NCBI GenBank assembly: GCA_039920165.1
Contig: JBDSEG010000258.1
Location: 1 to 7,769 of the forward strand
DNA: 7,769 nt
Direction of reading: 5' to 3'
From: JBDSEG01 sp039920165
GTDB lineage: Bacteria > Pseudomonadota > Gammaproteobacteria > Burkholderiales > Burkholderiaceae_C
Below the pieces are notes generated by a model. That model saw nothing but the letters and a program-made list of their open reading frames with translations. It did no database searches and was not told the origin of the DNA. The position numbers and the translations under genes were made by a program. Of this stretch, positions 7,047-7,769 are shown piece by piece (position 1 is the stretch's first letter; the number at the start of each line of letters is the position of its first letter).

Positions 7047-7068
7047 ATCACGACGAAGAATGAAGACG

Positions 7069-7769
7069 ATGAATCCCAAAACAGCCCTCATCACCGGCGT
7101 CACCGGCCAGGACGGCGCCTACCTGTCCGAGCTCTTGCTCGGCAAGGGCTACGAAGTGCACGGCATCAAGCGGCGCAGTTCGCTGTTCAATACCGACCGC
7201 ATCGACCACCTGTACCAGGACCCGCATGTCGACCACCAGCGCTTCAAGCTGCACCACGGCGACCTCACCGACAGCACCAACCTGATCCGCATCATCCAGC
7301 AGGTCCAGCCCGACGAGATCTACAACCTGGCCGCCATGAGCCACGTCGCCGTCAGCTTCGAGACCCCCGAATACACCGCCAACGCCGACGGCATCGGCAC
7401 CCTGCGCATCCTGGAAGCCATCCGCATCCTCGGCCTCGAGAAGAAGACCCGCTTCTATCAAGCCTCGACCTCCGAGCTGTACGGACTGGTGCAAGAGACC
7501 CCGCAGAAGGAGACCACCCCCTTCTACCCGCGCAGTCCCTACGCCGTGGCCAAGCTGTACGCCTACTGGATCACCGTCAACTACCGCGAGGCCTACGGCC
7601 TGTACGCCTGCAACGGCATCCTTTTCAACCACGAAAGCCCGTTGCGCGGCGAGACCTTCGTGACGCGCAAGATCACCCGCGCGATGGCGCGCATCGCGCT
7701 GGGCCTGCAGGACTGCCTGTACCTCGGCAACATGAGCGCCCTGCGCGACTGGGGCCATGCCAAGGACTA
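7069..7769 (+). CDS. gmd: GDP-mannose 4,6-dehydratase (Gmd), 3' end beyond the window
   Basis: It converts GDP-D-mannose to GDP-4-keto-6-deoxy-D-mannose, the substrate of Fcl. The window has 233 codons of an enzyme that is usually about 345-370 residues long. The NADP-binding loop GVTGQDG is at residues 10-16. KRRSSLFNTDRIDHLY, NLAAMSHVAVSFETPEYTAN, the catalytic T-S-E (134-136) in STSELYGLVQETPQKE, Tyr158/Lys162 in SPYAVAKLY, and NHESPLRGETFVTRKITRA are all highly typical. ATG 7069 is preferred to the in-frame ATG 7060 because the purine-rich GAAGA at 7055-7059 would then sit nine bases away; the choice changes only three residues. With fcl in the same cluster, the product is most likely GDP-L-fucose rather than GDP-D-rhamnose. 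Gene order fcl-module-gmd is unusual, since gmd and fcl are commonly adjacent. Confidence 0.96.
   Translation, partial: MNPKTALITGVTGQDGAYLSELLLGKGYEVHGIKRRSSLFNTDRIDHLYQDPHVDHQRFKLHHGDLTDSTNLIRIIQQVQPDEIYNLAAMSHVAVSFETPEYTANADGIGTLRILEAIRILGLEKKTRFYQASTSELYGLVQETPQKETTPFYPRSPYAVAKLYAYWITVNYREAYGLYACNGILFNHESPLRGETFVTRKITRAMARIALGLQDCLYLGNMSALRDWGHAKD

Larger units (their letters stand above)
6471..7068. other. Compositionally distinct segment between fcl and gmd (possible insertion)
   Basis: The segment runs from the last 12 codons of fcl through the DUF4160/DUF2442 pair to the gmd start. By hand count 6541-7020 is about 61% GC, against 67-72% in sampled lines of fcl and gmd. T-ending codons become frequent, whereas fcl and gmd are dominated by C-ending codons. 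No transposase, terminal inverted repeat or target-site duplication was seen. The boundaries are estimates and the insertion reading is inference. Confidence 0.4.

Noticed and set aside
7060..7068. ATG 7060 as the gmd start
   Set aside because: It is in frame, but the purine-rich ribosome-binding candidate would directly abut it. ATG 7069 is better spaced, although the difference is only three residues and remains unproven.

Overview
The window is a nucleotide-sugar precursor block of a cell-surface polysaccharide (exopolysaccharide, capsule or O-antigen) locus from a GC-rich Gram-negative bacterium. Strong C/G preference at third codon positions, proteobacterial-type Rml, ManC, Fcl and Gmd proteins and an EPS-associated MarR-type regulator suggest a proteobacterium, perhaps a betaproteobacterium. 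This placement is inference; the window has no rRNA or strong phylogenetic marker.

Layout. Bases 1-140 hold the first 46 codons of a minus-strand gene, probably a DEAD-box RNA helicase. It diverges from the sugar genes across an 87-bp gap that carries a plausible sigma70-type promoter. From 228 to 5112 a tight plus-strand cluster runs rfbB-rfbD-rfbA-rfbC (rmlBDAC, complete dTDP-L-rhamnose synthesis from glucose-1-phosphate) and then manC (GDP-mannose synthesis). The last three junctions are start/stop overlaps. An 85-bp gap (5113-5197) follows with a second candidate promoter and a perfect 7-bp inverted repeat. After it come a small MarR-type EPS regulator (GTG start), fcl (GDP-L-fucose synthase), a two-gene module of uncharacterised proteins (DUF4160-like, then DUF2442-like), and the first two thirds of gmd (GDP-mannose 4,6-dehydratase), which runs off the right edge.

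How the genes work together. RfbA activates glucose-1-phosphate to dTDP-glucose, RfbB dehydrates it, RfbC epimerises it and RfbD reduces it to dTDP-L-rhamnose. ManC makes GDP-mannose, Gmd converts it to GDP-4-keto-6-deoxymannose, and Fcl epimerises and reduces this to GDP-L-fucose. The window therefore predicts a polymer containing rhamnose and fucose and/or mannose. No phosphomannomutase, glycosyltransferase, flippase, polymerase or export gene is present, so these must lie elsewhere. The regulator, with its own promoter and operator-like repeat, probably controls the second half of the cluster.

The least ordinary part is 6471-7068. The DUF4160/DUF2442 pair separates fcl from gmd, which catalyse consecutive steps. 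Its GC content is lower (about 61% by hand count, against 67-72% in sampled flanking lines), and the last dozen codons of fcl already show the different codon style, as if an insertion had rewritten the end of that gene. Everything else is a conventional sugar-precursor operon. No tRNA, rRNA, CRISPR array, insertion sequence or convincing rho-independent terminator was seen.
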